A stretch of DNA of 64,000 nucleotides, from positions 186,001-250,000 of the forward strand of contig VFIW01000042.1 of NCBI GenBank assembly GCA_006386115.1, given 5' to 3'. Positions 10,366 to 21,501 of the stretch are shown here, piece by piece; positions within the stretch are counted from its first letter, which is position 1, and every line of letters starts with the position of its first letter. The notes under the pieces are model-generated. The model was not told where the DNA came from. It ran no database searches and saw only the letters and a program-made list of their open reading frames with translations. Origin of the DNA: Globisporangium splendens (lineage: Eukaryota > Oomycota > Peronosporomycetes > Pythiales > Pythiaceae). The position numbers and the translations under genes were made by a program.

Positions 10366-11998
10366 TTGGTGTCCATCCCTTTCTTAAAAGAATGTAATTT
10401 GGCCAGCTTCAACGTGAGACGGGAAGAAGAGCGAGTGTTCTCCGTGCGGTTACCAACCATGACGGCGACTCTCACGTCCAAACGAATGACCGTCCTGCGA
10501 AAACTCGTAACCAGCATCATTCTGTGCTCACCGGAGATAGAAATCGATGCAGGCAACCAGCCAATCAGTCACCAGGAGCCGTGGAGCAGGAAACACACAA
10601 AGCGAGAGTACAAGTGGATCAGCAACGGCATGGGAACCATCATCGCGGTGCCAGTATCGGAGAGGAGCCACACGGACTACATTCAGATGCAACGACAAGC
10701 AAACGGAGTTCTCTGGACAGTGACCGACTGGACCGGGGATGCTACTTGTCAGCAAGACGTGGCAATGATCGAAGAAGAAATAAAGACCGTAGGGTGGACA
10801 TTCAAACCGCACCCGTTCACGACGCACTGTCCATAGCTGGTGCACGAACGTACTCCCCCAAACAGCATCCAGAAGACAATTGACCGAGCACGAACACGGA
10901 GGTTGCACAGCAAGCTGTATCAAGGTCTCGGAGGACTCGTAGACAAGCTCAACGAAGTCGCGAAAACTGACCAGTGGCACAGTCATGTGCAGTACCGATT
11001 ACCAGTAGATCTATGGAAACAACGAGGATGTCTTACACCGTATCAGATGTGGACGACATACCGGATTTCTACGATGCAGCTCAACCTGTTCCATCCGGGA
11101 AGGATCGAGTCTTCGGCGTGTCCAAGTAATGCCGGATGTGGGGAGACAAAAGAAACTATCTCACACATTGTCTGGAGTTGCAAGCGAGCACAAGCCGCGT
11201 GGACGGTCTTCCTCGGGCGATGGATGAGCCGAGCATTGACGGAGCAAGCACTCAATCTCTTCCTGCCTCATATTGCTAGCCGCACAGCCCCGCCAGGTCA
11301 ACGATCTTTGCTCCGGGAATTGGAAAAGCACTTCGGGTTCATTACTCCGGAACACTCGACAGCACTACAGAAACTTTGGTTTATCGTCACATCAAGCATC
11401 CCAGTATTGCTATGGAGAACGAGAGTGGAAATAGTGCATGAACAGCAACACGTCACTATCGAAGAAAGCACCCAGCGTGTGTGGACAGCGTGTGTGATGC
11501 AAGTGCGAGCTGTGGCTCATCGGATGAGAACGCTCAAAGGAGAAAAGATCAATGCAACGTGCCTGAGCCAACTGCTCAGCGTACTGGAGAGATAAAACTT
11601 GTCGCGCCAACTGGAAGCATGGCGTTTGTATTTTGATGGAGGTGCACGCGGCAACCCAGGTCCAGGAGGCAGCGGATGGGGACTCATCTTCCTAAATGAA
11701 CGCAGCAATCGATGGGAACTCAAAGCGTGCGGCTATGCGTGCATGGGACCACAAGTCACGAACAATTGGTGCGAACACAGTGCGCTGAAAGATTGCCTGG
11801 CACACAGTGCACACTACCTACAGCACTATGAAGTCAAGTTGGAAGTCTTCGGAGACAGCCAAATGATTATCGCATCCCACAACGGGTTCTCCTCAGTACG
11901 CCAGACCAAGTTGCAGCCACTAGCAGTTCGGGTAAATCAAATCATCGCCAACTTTGCGTGGACCTCCTGGAATCACACAAAACGAGAACAAAAGCAAT
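10366..11998 (+). mobile_element. LINE-X fragment: C-terminal RT region, zinc-binding motif and RNase H
   Basis: One reading frame runs through, broken only by TAG at 10834 and TAA at 11593. Residues encoded near 11100-11200 form the Cys/His motif of LINE C-termini (CPSNAGCGETKETISHIVWSC). The RNase H follows, with FDGGARGNPGPGG, CEHSALK and GDSQMIIAS. The TAA at 11593 replaces a CAA codon kept in the copies at 5738 and 43470, so it is a nonsense mutation. The right end is cut at AAAAGCAATAATC, losing the C-terminus present in the copy at 42879-43589. The left boundary is uncertain: the frame is open from 10366, but the first 60 or so residues may not belong to the element. The plus strand codes, and the fragment lies 3' of the minus-strand gene B. 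Confidence 0.8.
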
Positions 11999-13325
11999 AA
12001 TCAGGCAACAACCTAGAGACCTGAAATTACAACCGAATCGTTGCAGCGGACGAATTCTCGATGGCGAGACTAGCATTTTCATTGTGCCTTCCTGCCATCA
12101 TGTCGCGCCATGAAGAGAGGATGAACGCCAGCTAGCTGCCATGCTCTCTTGACTGGCCATACGCTATTTTGACAGCGGTTTGCTTTGCCCAACTACGGAA
12201 CCGGAATTTTACACTATTTCCAGCGGGCAGCGTCGTGGGCTGGAAGCGCCACTGAATTACGTTTTAACTAACTGTATAATGATGTGATGTACCGCTCCAC
12301 CATGTGCAAGGTTTGCGACAACGTTCGTGACGTTTTGTTTGCGCATAATGAGCGCAAGTAAATGCAGCAACAACCCACGATGAAGTCAGCAGAATTGCCA
12401 ACACAAAGCCAAACTGGGCAAAGGCGTAAATTGGTTGACAGCTCTTCAATCGAGCGTGCTTACATACACTACGACTTTTCTCTCCAGTACCTTGAAAACG
12501 ACAACTAGACTCGGATCGCTTCGATCGCGATTAGAACATTGGACGCCTGTCGATACTCGGCACCGAAGCATGCGTTTCACTGTGACAACGTCGATTGAAA
12601 CGAAGCGCAGACAGCACCTATCACGGTGTTGGTGAGCCACAGTGGGTCCTCGGTGAGTTCGCTCAGCTTGTCCTCCGGAATGTCTATCTTGCTGTGGTGC
12701 AGCTTGGTTTGAGCCCATCTTTTCAAGACGATCACCTGCTTGGCTGCCGCTGGACCGAATATCGCAGAATCGTCCTGCAACGAAGACTGACGGTCTCCGA
12801 TGGCGTTCGTGATACCATTCGCTGGGTAACGTGTGACCATCCAGACACTGGTGATGTCTTGTCGAACATATTCGCGAGAGCGGTATGGGTAGAGGTCGTC
12901 GCACTCGATGAACGTTGTAGTCACAATGCATTCGCCTCCGGAATCGCTTTCGATGCCAGACGATGGTGACGCTGGCGGCGATGGAGTGAATTGAGAAAAG
13001 ATACCGCTGTTGATCTCGACGTCGATGCCGTGGTTCGTGCAAAGAACGCGATGCTGCGACGCGAATCCATCACCTGAGTCCTGCTTCTCTCGCAGCGTCA
13101 CCGTTTCCAGCATCTTCTCGGCCAGAGAAATGTCCACGTTGAGCAAGTGGAAGAGAATCGTATCGTACACTTGCTTGACACTGGTGGCATGAGGCAGTGG
13201 GATCACATCAATTTTCGCCGCATAATTGTCGCCATTCTCCGCGTGGAACCTCGAGGATTCGGAGAAGCGCATCGTCGGGTTGATAAACTGCGTACGCGCC
13301 TCGATGAACCGTTTCGCATGGAGAA
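11548..13325. repeat. duplicated block, copy 2 (pairs with 5693-7470)
   Basis: This copy is contiguous with a longer LINE-X fragment to its left (from 10366), whereas copy 1 starts abruptly at the shared boundary. That favours this locus as the donor and the gene A locus as recipient. Confidence 0.85.
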
Positions 13326-14046
13326 TTTGTTGCGGTCGGATCTCGTTCAATAGTTGCTGGCGTTGATGTGGACCGGTCCCGAGATGGAGCGATGCGGCCA
13401 GAGGACTGCGGACATGTTCGCTCTAGTACATATCCATACAACAGCACATGCGCACTCATCACGTAAGAATTGAAACAAGGACGTGTTGCGTGGTTTGGAG
13501 CAAAATGTATGCTACGCACCGTATCCGCAGACATCTTCGACTTGAAGCCAGCAGCAAGATATTGTTGGTTCCGCAGGATCTCGCGCAGCAAAGCTTTCTC
13601 TAGTTTGCTTTGAGAAATAGTTTGCGCATCAGGAATTCCTGCGCGGTGCTTCAAGTAGTCCAACTTGGCCCCCAAGTAACTGACCTCTTTGTTGAGCATA
13701 TCCTTTTCTTCCTACACGATTAATGGAAATGAAAGCAGATTAGGCTACAAAGAAAGCACATGTTATTTTCACCGTTCAAACAAAACGATGATATATACAT
13801 GACGTCTAGAATTCATACCTTGCGCATCTCGTACGTGCGTTTTCTCGGCGCGTTTGACGTTGTCGGTGAGGTAGAATCCTTGATTCCCGTTGTATCAGAA
13901 CTCAGGATATCGTTCAGACCATTCACGTCGCAGTTGATCCATTCCAGCAACTCCCCAAGTGCGATTTGGTTTTCGTTACTCTCAGCTGAAGGAACGAGAG
14001 CACTCTCGTCATCGAAACCTTGCCCCGTGTCTTGGAAGTTGTCCAT
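12577..14046 (-). CDS. M96-like protein, gene B
   Basis: Exons 14046-13819, 13711-13520 and 13422-12577; introns of 107 and 97 nt, GT-AG, phase 0; 421 residues. Exon 1 (76 residues) has the family pattern IALGELLEWINCD and ends in RKRTYEMRK. Exon 2 (64 residues) gives the coil NKEVSYLGAKLDYLKHRAGI and KLEKALLREILRNQQYLAAG. Exon 3 carries SVKQVYDTILFHLLN and DDLYPYRSREYVRQDITSVW and is identical to gene A from about residue 25 of the exon onward. The start at 14046 was chosen because it aligns with the starts of genes A and C; a longer frame to 14139 has no family similarity. Function is unknown, as for gene A. A weak initiator-like sequence (CACATTGCAATTC) lies about 20 bp before the ATG. Confidence 0.85.
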
Positions 14047-14440
14047 CGTGTTCGCTGCGCGGAGAATTGCAATGTGTCGGTTTGAAACGAGGATCGGGAG
14101 AGTTCCAGTGGTTCGCCGGCCACCCCATGCCTCTCGCACACACTACCTGCATCTTACAGAACGAGCGTACGCACATGTACGCCGCGCCCCTTTTTCGCGC
14201 TGCACAGAGAGTGAGAGAGGAGCATTGGCGCCATCCATTAGGGCTTCTTGCTCTCGTGTGGGCTTGCATCGAGGCAGCGTCCTTGAAGCAGACCTAACCG
14301 TTTACTACGGCAAGTATGCCCTTCGACGGCTCGGCGTGCATTGTTATGCACTCAAGAGGGTGTTCAGAACAGGTAGCCTCTGTTTTTGCTGTGTCAACGC
14401 GGAGAGACGACGGAGATGTGGGCAGCAGGCAATTGGGTTC

Positions 14441-14470
14441 AGCATTAACCGGTTTGACACAGAAAATGGG
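14441..14470. promoter_or_regulatory. conserved upstream block with AACCGGTT (gene B)
   Basis: AATTGGGTTC then AACCGGTT at 14457-14464 followed by TGACAC, 411 bp upstream of the gene B start. It is nearly the same block as at 8541. Confidence 0.55.
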
Positions 14471-14925
14471 TACAGCCGGGCCGTGTTCCATCTGTGATAC
14501 CGAATTTGTGGCTGTCAATCGGCAGCAAGGCTTGCGCATATTTCGATGTGCGGCGACAGTGACACGTCCACGGAGAAGCGCCGATCTAGGATCTGTGTGC
14601 TAGCTTCGATATTTGAGCCTTGTGGGGATACATTGGGTTCACGTAGCCAGACGCGATTCCGCATAGACGTAATCTACTGTGGAGAGAAAACGATTGTTGT
14701 CGATGTTGCGCAAAGCAGTGTTTGGCGGTATCTGATATCAATTGCTATCTCGCGCTAAACAGCAAAATTGACACGTCGAAGCCTCCCTGGTAGCGTGGTT
14801 CTTTCAAAGCGGTGGCGCTTTCGGGTGCGTTGAAAAACAACTGGAAAGTAGCGAGACTTTGTGGTCGATCAGCTTGTTTGCTCAGTCTATCTGCCTCTTG
14901 CCTTCAAGGGCTGAAAAGTAAAGTT

Positions 14926-14933
14926 AACCGGTT
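14926..14933. promoter_or_regulatory. distal AACCGGTT site upstream of gene B
   Basis: Second AACCGGTT, 880 bp upstream of the gene B start. Confidence 0.4.
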
Positions 14934-14939
14934 TCGACT

Positions 14940-15623
14940 TTTCTCACAGCTTCAACCCAACTACAACTGCAATTTTTGACAAACGAGAGGATACCTGCCC
15001 ACAAGATGTATGCATGCAATTGGAGACAAATTGCTGCGCCTGTTATTTGGTTTTGTTACGGCAGCGTCCACGTCCGATACGATCCGAAATGTCGAAGAAC
15101 TGTATCCTCTGGACGCAGATGAGCTTTTAACCATTTGCGAACTGCTTGAAGGGTCCATCTCAGCAATCACGAAATAATGTTGTTATGGCGGCGAGACACG
15201 TCACAACAACCTTCCATTCACGCCAAAATCGGACCACTTTGCAACTTTCATACTACTAAAAGAAAACTTCATATTGCAGCCTACAAGTAGAATGCACCGG
15301 TATATTGTAGCCATCTTAAGGGGCAAAGTGGATATAGAACACTGTGCAACGTCGAAGCTGACTCGACGTCTACAGGACGCCAATCAGATATAACACCACC
15401 ACCGATCTTCGCTCTAGAAAGCGAGGAACCCCGGCAATTCTCCTCTCGCTTGAGCTCTTTGGGCATATGATACGCAACCGACTACTGTATTCCACGTCCG
15501 ACTGAGACAATAACACTGTAGGATGACCTCCGTCGCAATAAACGCGGTAGAAAAACGAAAAATCTGAAAAACAAAATCAGGATGGGCAACCACGAACATG
15601 ATTACGAAATGACAAAGGACATG
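14940..15623. other. intergenic, no gene recognised
   Basis: Both strands show only short unconvincing frames. The right end abuts repeat P, split by LINE-X, at about 15624. Confidence 0.4.
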
Positions 15624-15667
15624 ATTCTCCAATATTCCAAGTCAAGCACAAGCGGTCCAGTTCCAGC

Positions 15668-18616
15668 GAGAGAGAGAAGGTAATTCTATTTAACTTATGA
15701 TCTACATATAGTTTAAGAATTCCTGAGTCTCATTACTTTATTTTTACTTTATAAGGTGAGGTATATTTAGGTTCATCTTCGTGACCTACAATATCCATTC
15801 TCCTACCTAATCTTCATTGCGAATTTCATCTAGGAGTGTAAATGTGTCTATAGCGAGGATTGCACTAGATCACTTCTAACTGCTGAATAATCTTTGACCA
15901 CGATGGCATGTTCTCTTGGTCCTATGTGAGGCTGCCTTGTGTTGTCCAATGACCTTGGATCTTCCGAACTTCGCACAAGCCAATGCATGACGTCGTTGTC
16001 AAGATCCTGGGTGAGATTGTTGAAAGCAGTTCTTTGAGTTGGGAAGTGAACCTGCGTTGAGGTTCTGGTGTCCATGGCTAGGTTGGCGGCTGAGTCCGCC
16101 ATCTTGTTGAAGGCACGGTAGTGATGGTACCATCCTGGATGTCGATGCAATCCGCGAGTCGTCGACTTGTCTGGTATAAACGTGCCAATCGGTGCTGTCG
16201 AGGGGACCGATGCATTCTCTGTTGGGAGATAATGAGCGCACTGTCTCCAATCACGTACAACGGTTCGAAGTGACTCCGTTGGGCTTCTCGGAGTCCATGT
16301 ATGAGACCCCAGTACTCGGCAAAGTTGTTGGTCGTGTCCTTCCTGGTGTACGCCATGCTCGCGGCCCAAACTAAACTGGCTGTGTGCGAGTCCTTATGGA
16401 CACACACGATAATGGATCCAGTCCCTCCTGGTCCTGGATTGCCGCGTGATCCACCATCGAAAAACAACAGGTAAACGCCGCGAGTATCATTTGGAGTCAA
16501 GGGGATGGCGTCTGTTTGGCTGAGAAAGCAGTCGACATATGCCTTGAGAACTGCTGCAACCGTGTGACCGTCAGAGTCTCCAGCTTGCACTTCAGCGAGT
16601 CGTGTGAGGTTTCGCATTCCTGCCTCTAATCTGGTCATCATGATCGCCATATCAGCAGTCGATTTGATTGGATCCGAATCCATGCGTCGCAGATGCGCAC
16701 ACCAAATGGTCTGTATGAGCGACGCGCTCATATATCGCCACAGCATGTGTGCGCCGGGATAGAGATGATCTTGGAGATGTTCATTGGAGAACTTGTGTCC
16801 GATAATGTGTCTCTTGATCGTGGTCCATGCATGCCTTGGAGTATCTGGTAGATCCAGACTGAAGATCCAGATTGCGGGTCGTGACCAGGAGTGATTCCGA
16901 TCTTCGCCCATAGCGCATAAAAGTAGTTCCACACGAGTTTGGCTTTCGGACACTCCCAGAGTAGATGTTGAACAGAAGATTGGACAACTTGAGAACATTC
17001 GGGATTCGAGCAGGATAGATCAGCTTTCTCCTAGTTCCACATGGAGAGTCGGTTGGCTTTCAGCCGGAGAAGAGTCTGAGCTGTATAAACTGTAATCCCT
17101 GGGATGTTGTGTACTTCGCTCCATTGGATTAATTGCAGTCCACGCCACAGAGATCCTGCTGTATGGACAGCTTTGTTGACTGCTGCATCTCGAGTATCTT
17201 TGCCAATTTGTGTCCTAGTTGCTGCAACTTGTTGCCGATAGAAAGATCTGGTCGTATTGTATCGTCCGTTGCCACCCCATAGTTGCACGATTCTTGTGAA
17301 GCGTGGATGTGCATGGAACGACACCTTCTGTCCGTTCAAGTCTCTTGTTGCCATGACGTCACAGTCCGTTGCGGAGTGAACTGTATGCGTAGCTTTGACT
17401 AGAGTCGTGTCGACGTGGGTCAGAGTTGCTTCACTGGTGTGCAGATGCCATTCGTGGTTATAATGACGTTGCCCGTTGTACAGCCGAAGCACATTTGCTT
17501 GCTGTGGTCGATACAGAAGCTGTGGGAAGTTGGATACCAACGTAGCGCATAACCGCTCGAGCGCTCGAATAGACGGCCGGGAGAATCCGGAGATTCCACA
17601 TGTTGGGATGAAGTTAAGCACTCCTGGTCTTATCCACTCCAATCGAAGTATGTCGCCCAGTTGTGCTGTTCCAACTGATAATGATGTGTGAGCAAGCTTG
17701 TAAGGGGAGCCGTTGGGATCAAGAAGCCACCCATCTGCAGTCGAGGTCATGTATGGCAGCCATTCTGCACAGAATGTCCCGCGTAGCTTTCGTCCTTCAG
17801 CGATGATACCTGGAAGCCTGTCAGATATTTTAGAGCTGAGGTCGATCTGGAACACATCGCCGTCCCATTGAGCCTGCACAATTGTCGACTTGAAGTGCTC
17901 GTAACACCAACGTACATTATCACGTTCTCTGGGATCATAGGGTCGAGAATGGAGCGACGCACACAATGCTGCGCCAGTTGTCCACATGTTATCACGAAGC
18001 TGGGGTGGCCGCCTCGGAATTGCATCGAGCGGCGTGATGTACGTCGAAGAAGCCCTTGTGTTGTGCAGCAAGATTTCTCCGATGACCTGATCGATGTGAG
18101 AGGTAGTGATTGCCCATTTGAAGACTGCTGTGGCACTCATCGTCATCAGCTCAGTTCTGATGTTGGGCACCGACAAGCCTCCATTCATTTTTTTGAGCTC
18201 AGCTTGTTCTTCCTTCATCCACGGTTTCGCAGGCTTACCGTTCCTTGAGCCCCAGACAAATTGTTTCACTAGGTCGTGTAGCTGATTGACAATAGCCGTA
18301 GAGGGCCAGGAGTGCCTGGCCACATAAAGCACTTTGGGTATGATGACGGCACTTTTCCTGAGTCTCATTAACACTGCTGACAGTGAGGTGTTTCTAAGTT
18401 TTGACGGTGTGGCACCGATATCATTGTCGAGTAGAACTGCGACTTGGGACATAAGAATTTGATCGTTCCCCCGCGATTCCTCGGTGAGTATCTTTGCATT
18501 CTTGGAGTTCATTGCCACGTTGGCGAGAAGATCGGCCATTTTGTTTTGTTCTCGTTTTGTGTGATTCCAGGAGATCCACGCAAAGTTGGCGATGATTTGG
18601 TTTACCCGAACTGCTT
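15668..18616 (-). mobile_element. LINE-X, 5'-truncated copy interrupted by LINE-Y
   Basis: LINE-X sequence occupies 15668-15735 (3' end with a CT-repeat tail in element sense) and 18371-18616 (coding for KMADLLANVAMNSKNAKIL, the RNase H C-terminus). The insertion is bounded by the 15-bp direct repeat CGGTCCAGTTCCAGC at 15653-15667 and 18617-18631. The matching empty site is at 52534-52548. Only about 314 bp of LINE-X is present, so it was 5'-truncated on arrival. Confidence 0.9.
15736..18354 (-). mobile_element. LINE-Y, 5'-truncated copy nested in LINE-X
   Basis: Bounded by the direct repeat TTCCTGAGTCTCATTA at 15720-15735 and 18355-18370, which is LINE-X sequence. The minus strand encodes the C-terminal RT region (IIPKVLYVARHSWP, FVWGSRNGKPAKPWMKEEQ), a Cys/His motif (CSNPECSQVVQSSVQHLFWEC) and RNase H (FFDGGSRGNPGPGG, NNFAEYWGL, YVIGDSALII). 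The coding is broken by a TAG at 17031 (TAT in the 38.6-kb copy), by a frame change near 16870 that the other copy shares, and by a further shift near 16135. The 3' end in element sense is CCTCACCTTATAAAG. Confidence 0.92.
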
Positions 18617-19405
18617 CGGTCCAGTTCCAGCCTCAGCGGTCCAGTTTGGGCCGGCCCATCCCAGGGAGAGAATCCCTCCTTCTTGGAGGCCCTGGGGTGG
18701 TGAGGAATGGAATGCACGACCAATATGAGCACGACTATTAACCCGCTGTATGTGACCAATCGTCACGCAGCACAACAAACCGGCAACGTCGCTAACAAGC
18801 GATGCAGCACAAGACCCCCCGCTGTCTGCGGCCACCACACCGCGCAGCTCAAGACCCCCGTGACAAGCCAAACGGCTCTGCCGCACCAAGACCCCTCGCA
18901 ACGAAACCCACAAGTGACGATGCGCCCACACGATGAAATTACAAATGACATAAAAACTAGAAAATCACGAAAACCCCGTACGCAAGTGTGAGAACGCTTG
19001 TGTTACGGCAGGATATGATAGCTGAGAACCTACCAATTCTCTTCCCCGGGAAATCTTAAACTTTACGTTCAATAGATTTCTTATCATCCTTGACAGAGGA
19101 CATGACTGAAAAAGGGCAATACCAAGAAGTGTGGGCGAAAACACAGAACACGAGCCAAAAGAGGGAACATGTTGACACATCATTCATTGCAATGAGACAC
19201 CAATTCCCAAGTAAATCACAGTTAAATTGTGATTAATTTAGCAGGCTGCTTGATCTTCTGCAGATAGCTACAGCACTGCTTTCGCACCGACGCAGGAAAC
19301 CAGCAGAGATTCGTCGGAACTGCGTGTGAAGCTTCGAGGCGAGTCCTCGAATAGCTGGCCAATGTGAATCTCTCAGAATATGCTGCACAACAAATACGCT
19401 CAAAG

Positions 19406-19647
19406 AACCGGTGGCGCGGTTCTAGTGGGGTATGCTTCTGACCTCTACGCTGTTGATTGCGGGTTCGAGTCCCGTTCGGAGCGGGATTTTCAACAAGCGG
19501 AAATTCGAAGTTCTTCGGGCCCAATCAGGGGTAGCGGTGGGACCCCATGGGGGGCAATAAGACCCAGCCCTGTAATTCCTACTCATCAATAAAATTCGGC
19601 TATTGTAGGTCACAACGATGAACCTAAATATACCTCACTTTCAAAAT
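19406..19647 (+). mobile_element. tRNA-derived SINE with LINE-Y-like 3' tail
   Basis: A 242-bp element flanked by the exact 15-bp direct repeat CAAATACGCTCAAAG (19391-19405 and 19648-19662). The head has pol III box-like sequences: an A-box-like GTGGCGCGGTTCTAGTGG and a B-box GGTTCGAGTCC, spaced as in a tRNA and loosely like an Arg-type tRNA. It is not a tRNA gene, because the acceptor arms do not pair. The 3' part reads ATTGTAGGTCAC, GATGAACCTAAATATACC, TCACTTTC, which matches the last 40 or so bases of LINE-Y in element sense. This is the arrangement expected of a SINE mobilised by LINE-Y reverse transcriptase. Confidence 0.85.
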
Positions 19648-19662
19648 CAAATACGCTCAAAG

Positions 19663-20640
19663 CGAATGCCGAGAGCCGAGCTGACGCCATTTGCTTTGAA
19701 CCTCCGTCAGCTACGATGTTGGGCTCTCGGGTGAGTGCGTTTGGAGCTCAAGACTAGACTCGTCCTCGGCGATCTCTGTAAAATCTTAGAGCAACGCGAC
19801 GAGACTTCTGGATTTGCTGTTGGAAGTTTTGATTTCGCCCTAGGAAGGCTGGAGCTCGCACTTCAACCTTCCTATTGCGTTACATTAGTTGGCGGTTGCT
19901 ACAAGGAAGTATATTCAGAACAACTGTGCCTTACCCACACTTTTGAGCACTCGTTGGAAGGTTGCGACCCGCTGTTGAGTTCACCGAACGAAATTTCTTT
20001 TGGCAAACTGCATGACTTCAGGTCGATGTCGAGTTTGCAGCTGACACGAACGATTGTCTCCACTTGAGAGTCAGGGATAGATAAGGCTGGGTGGCACGGA
20101 CGGAAAATATCCTCGACAGCTGAACGAACTACCCCGATCAGAGCTGTTCGTCCATGTCCGACGTTCGTTTCGACTTGGATTTGTGGAAATGGCGGTAAGT
20201 GGGCTCATTTCAGTGCGTGGCTCAGTCTATTTTTCGTAATCACGCTCAGGGCTGCCATCACGATTTCGCTTTTCCGAAGTTCTCGATTCCCGTAACGACA
20301 CGACTCTCTTCGTGAGCTATGATGCTCTTGTGCATCTCAGGCGGACGTGGTGCACGGTTGCGTGTCATATGCCCAGGATGGGCAGTGCTTTCCGAAGAGT
20401 TGGTCGGGGTGCTACGTGTGATTGGTCGTCGGTTGCTGGAGTCGGCTTTGGCTGTGGTTACGCACTTCAAGCCACTTTTAGGGCTATTGAGGTACACGCA
20501 ATGGTCCGATTGTCCCCTGTTTGGTTAGTGGATGCAGTTGTTCGAGAGTTTGTTGTCAAAACGCGCGAGGACAGCAATCAATTCCATGGACAGGCTCGTC
20601 CTTTTCAAGTTTAGCACTGCGAAATAGAACATTTGATGTG
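19663..20640. other. unassigned region
   Basis: Frames such as 19735-20067 (plus) and 20258-20497 (minus) look protein-like in places but match no family I know, and neither has a convincing ATG. It may be a gene relic or non-coding. Confidence 0.3.
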
Positions 20641-20648
20641 CCAACAAC

Positions 20649-20656
20649 AACCGGTT
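20649..20656. promoter_or_regulatory. distal AACCGGTT site upstream of gene C
   Basis: AACCGGTT 853 bp upstream of the gene C start, paralleling the second sites of genes A and B. Confidence 0.4.
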
Positions 20657-21040
20657 ACAAGTGTAACTTTCCACCACTTCGATTAGCGAGGGAGTAAACT
20701 AATGATACCAACAACAACAAAACGCACACAACAGCCTCAACTTGAATGCTCTCGTTTCTCCAGTTTGCTCATGAAACACAGCAGAACCCGTACCTGAAAA
20801 GAAGATTTGTATGTTCAGCACCCCTTGACCTATGGCACCACCAGCACACCTGGCAACCAGCTTTCAACAAGAAACAACATGCATGAATGCCGCCGCACCG
20901 ATTACGTTGGGCTGCCAGAATCGCGACTGGTGGTTCCTCCCTCAGACTCGCAATGTCGCGCGCATCGAAACGTGCGGACGTCCCACAGTTTATCAGGCAG
21001 GAAACGGACATAACAGATTGAAATGACCCCGTCCCCACCA

Positions 21041-21075
21041 CTTCGCCGAACCGGTTAATGGTGAACCCAATCGTG
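21041..21075. promoter_or_regulatory. conserved upstream block with AACCGGTT (gene C)
   Basis: AACCGGTT at 21049-21056 followed by AATGGTGAACCCAAT, the reverse complement of the block upstream of genes A and B, as expected for the opposite gene orientation; 453 bp from the ATG. Confidence 0.55.
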
Positions 21076-21501
21076 TCCCCATCTCTATCTTCATGCGCTC
21101 TTCGTCCAGTTAATAGAATATGCGTCGCCCCAACAGCACGTCTTTAAGCGCAAGCTCAGACCACGACAACTTTCTTTCAACCTGCCAGCTTGTGAGATGG
21201 AAACCTAGAGTAAACGGCTGGGTCACCTTCAACGCCAGTGGCTCCATTGATGGTTCCCCTCCGCGCAGACCCAAGCGAGCACAAACGCAGCAACCCTAGT
21301 GGATGGTGTTGTTGTTTTTCACTCACTCTCACTCACTCTTGAAGAAACGCGATGAGTGTGCACCTTGCAGGAGGTGGTGAATGCGAGGACATAGAGCGGC
21401 CATTGCATCAGGGTTGGTGCGCTATTTAAGTTCAAACGAGCAAAGTACAAATCGTTGAATGTCCTTTCGCTCCCCCACAATTCAACTCGCCACTAAATAA
21501 G

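Larger units (their letters stand above)
15624..19088 (-). repeat. repeat P, copy 1, split by nested LINE insertions
   Basis: 15624-15667 and 18617-19088 together match, in reverse complement, repeat P at 52072-52574. Between them lies the LINE-X/LINE-Y insertion. The right part contains about 1.5 units of the GGGGGTCTTGTGCTGC-type minisatellite and ends at GTTCAATAGATTTCTTATCATC. The termini are not inverted repeats. What P encodes, if anything, is not apparent. Confidence 0.75.

Noticed and set aside
13760..14497. 245-codon plus-strand frame over gene B exon 1 and promoter
   Set aside because: Antisense to a well-supported exon, and it begins at a non-ATG codon.
19406..19485. tRNA gene
   Set aside because: A and B boxes are present, but the ends do not form an acceptor stem; it is the head of a SINE with its own target duplication.
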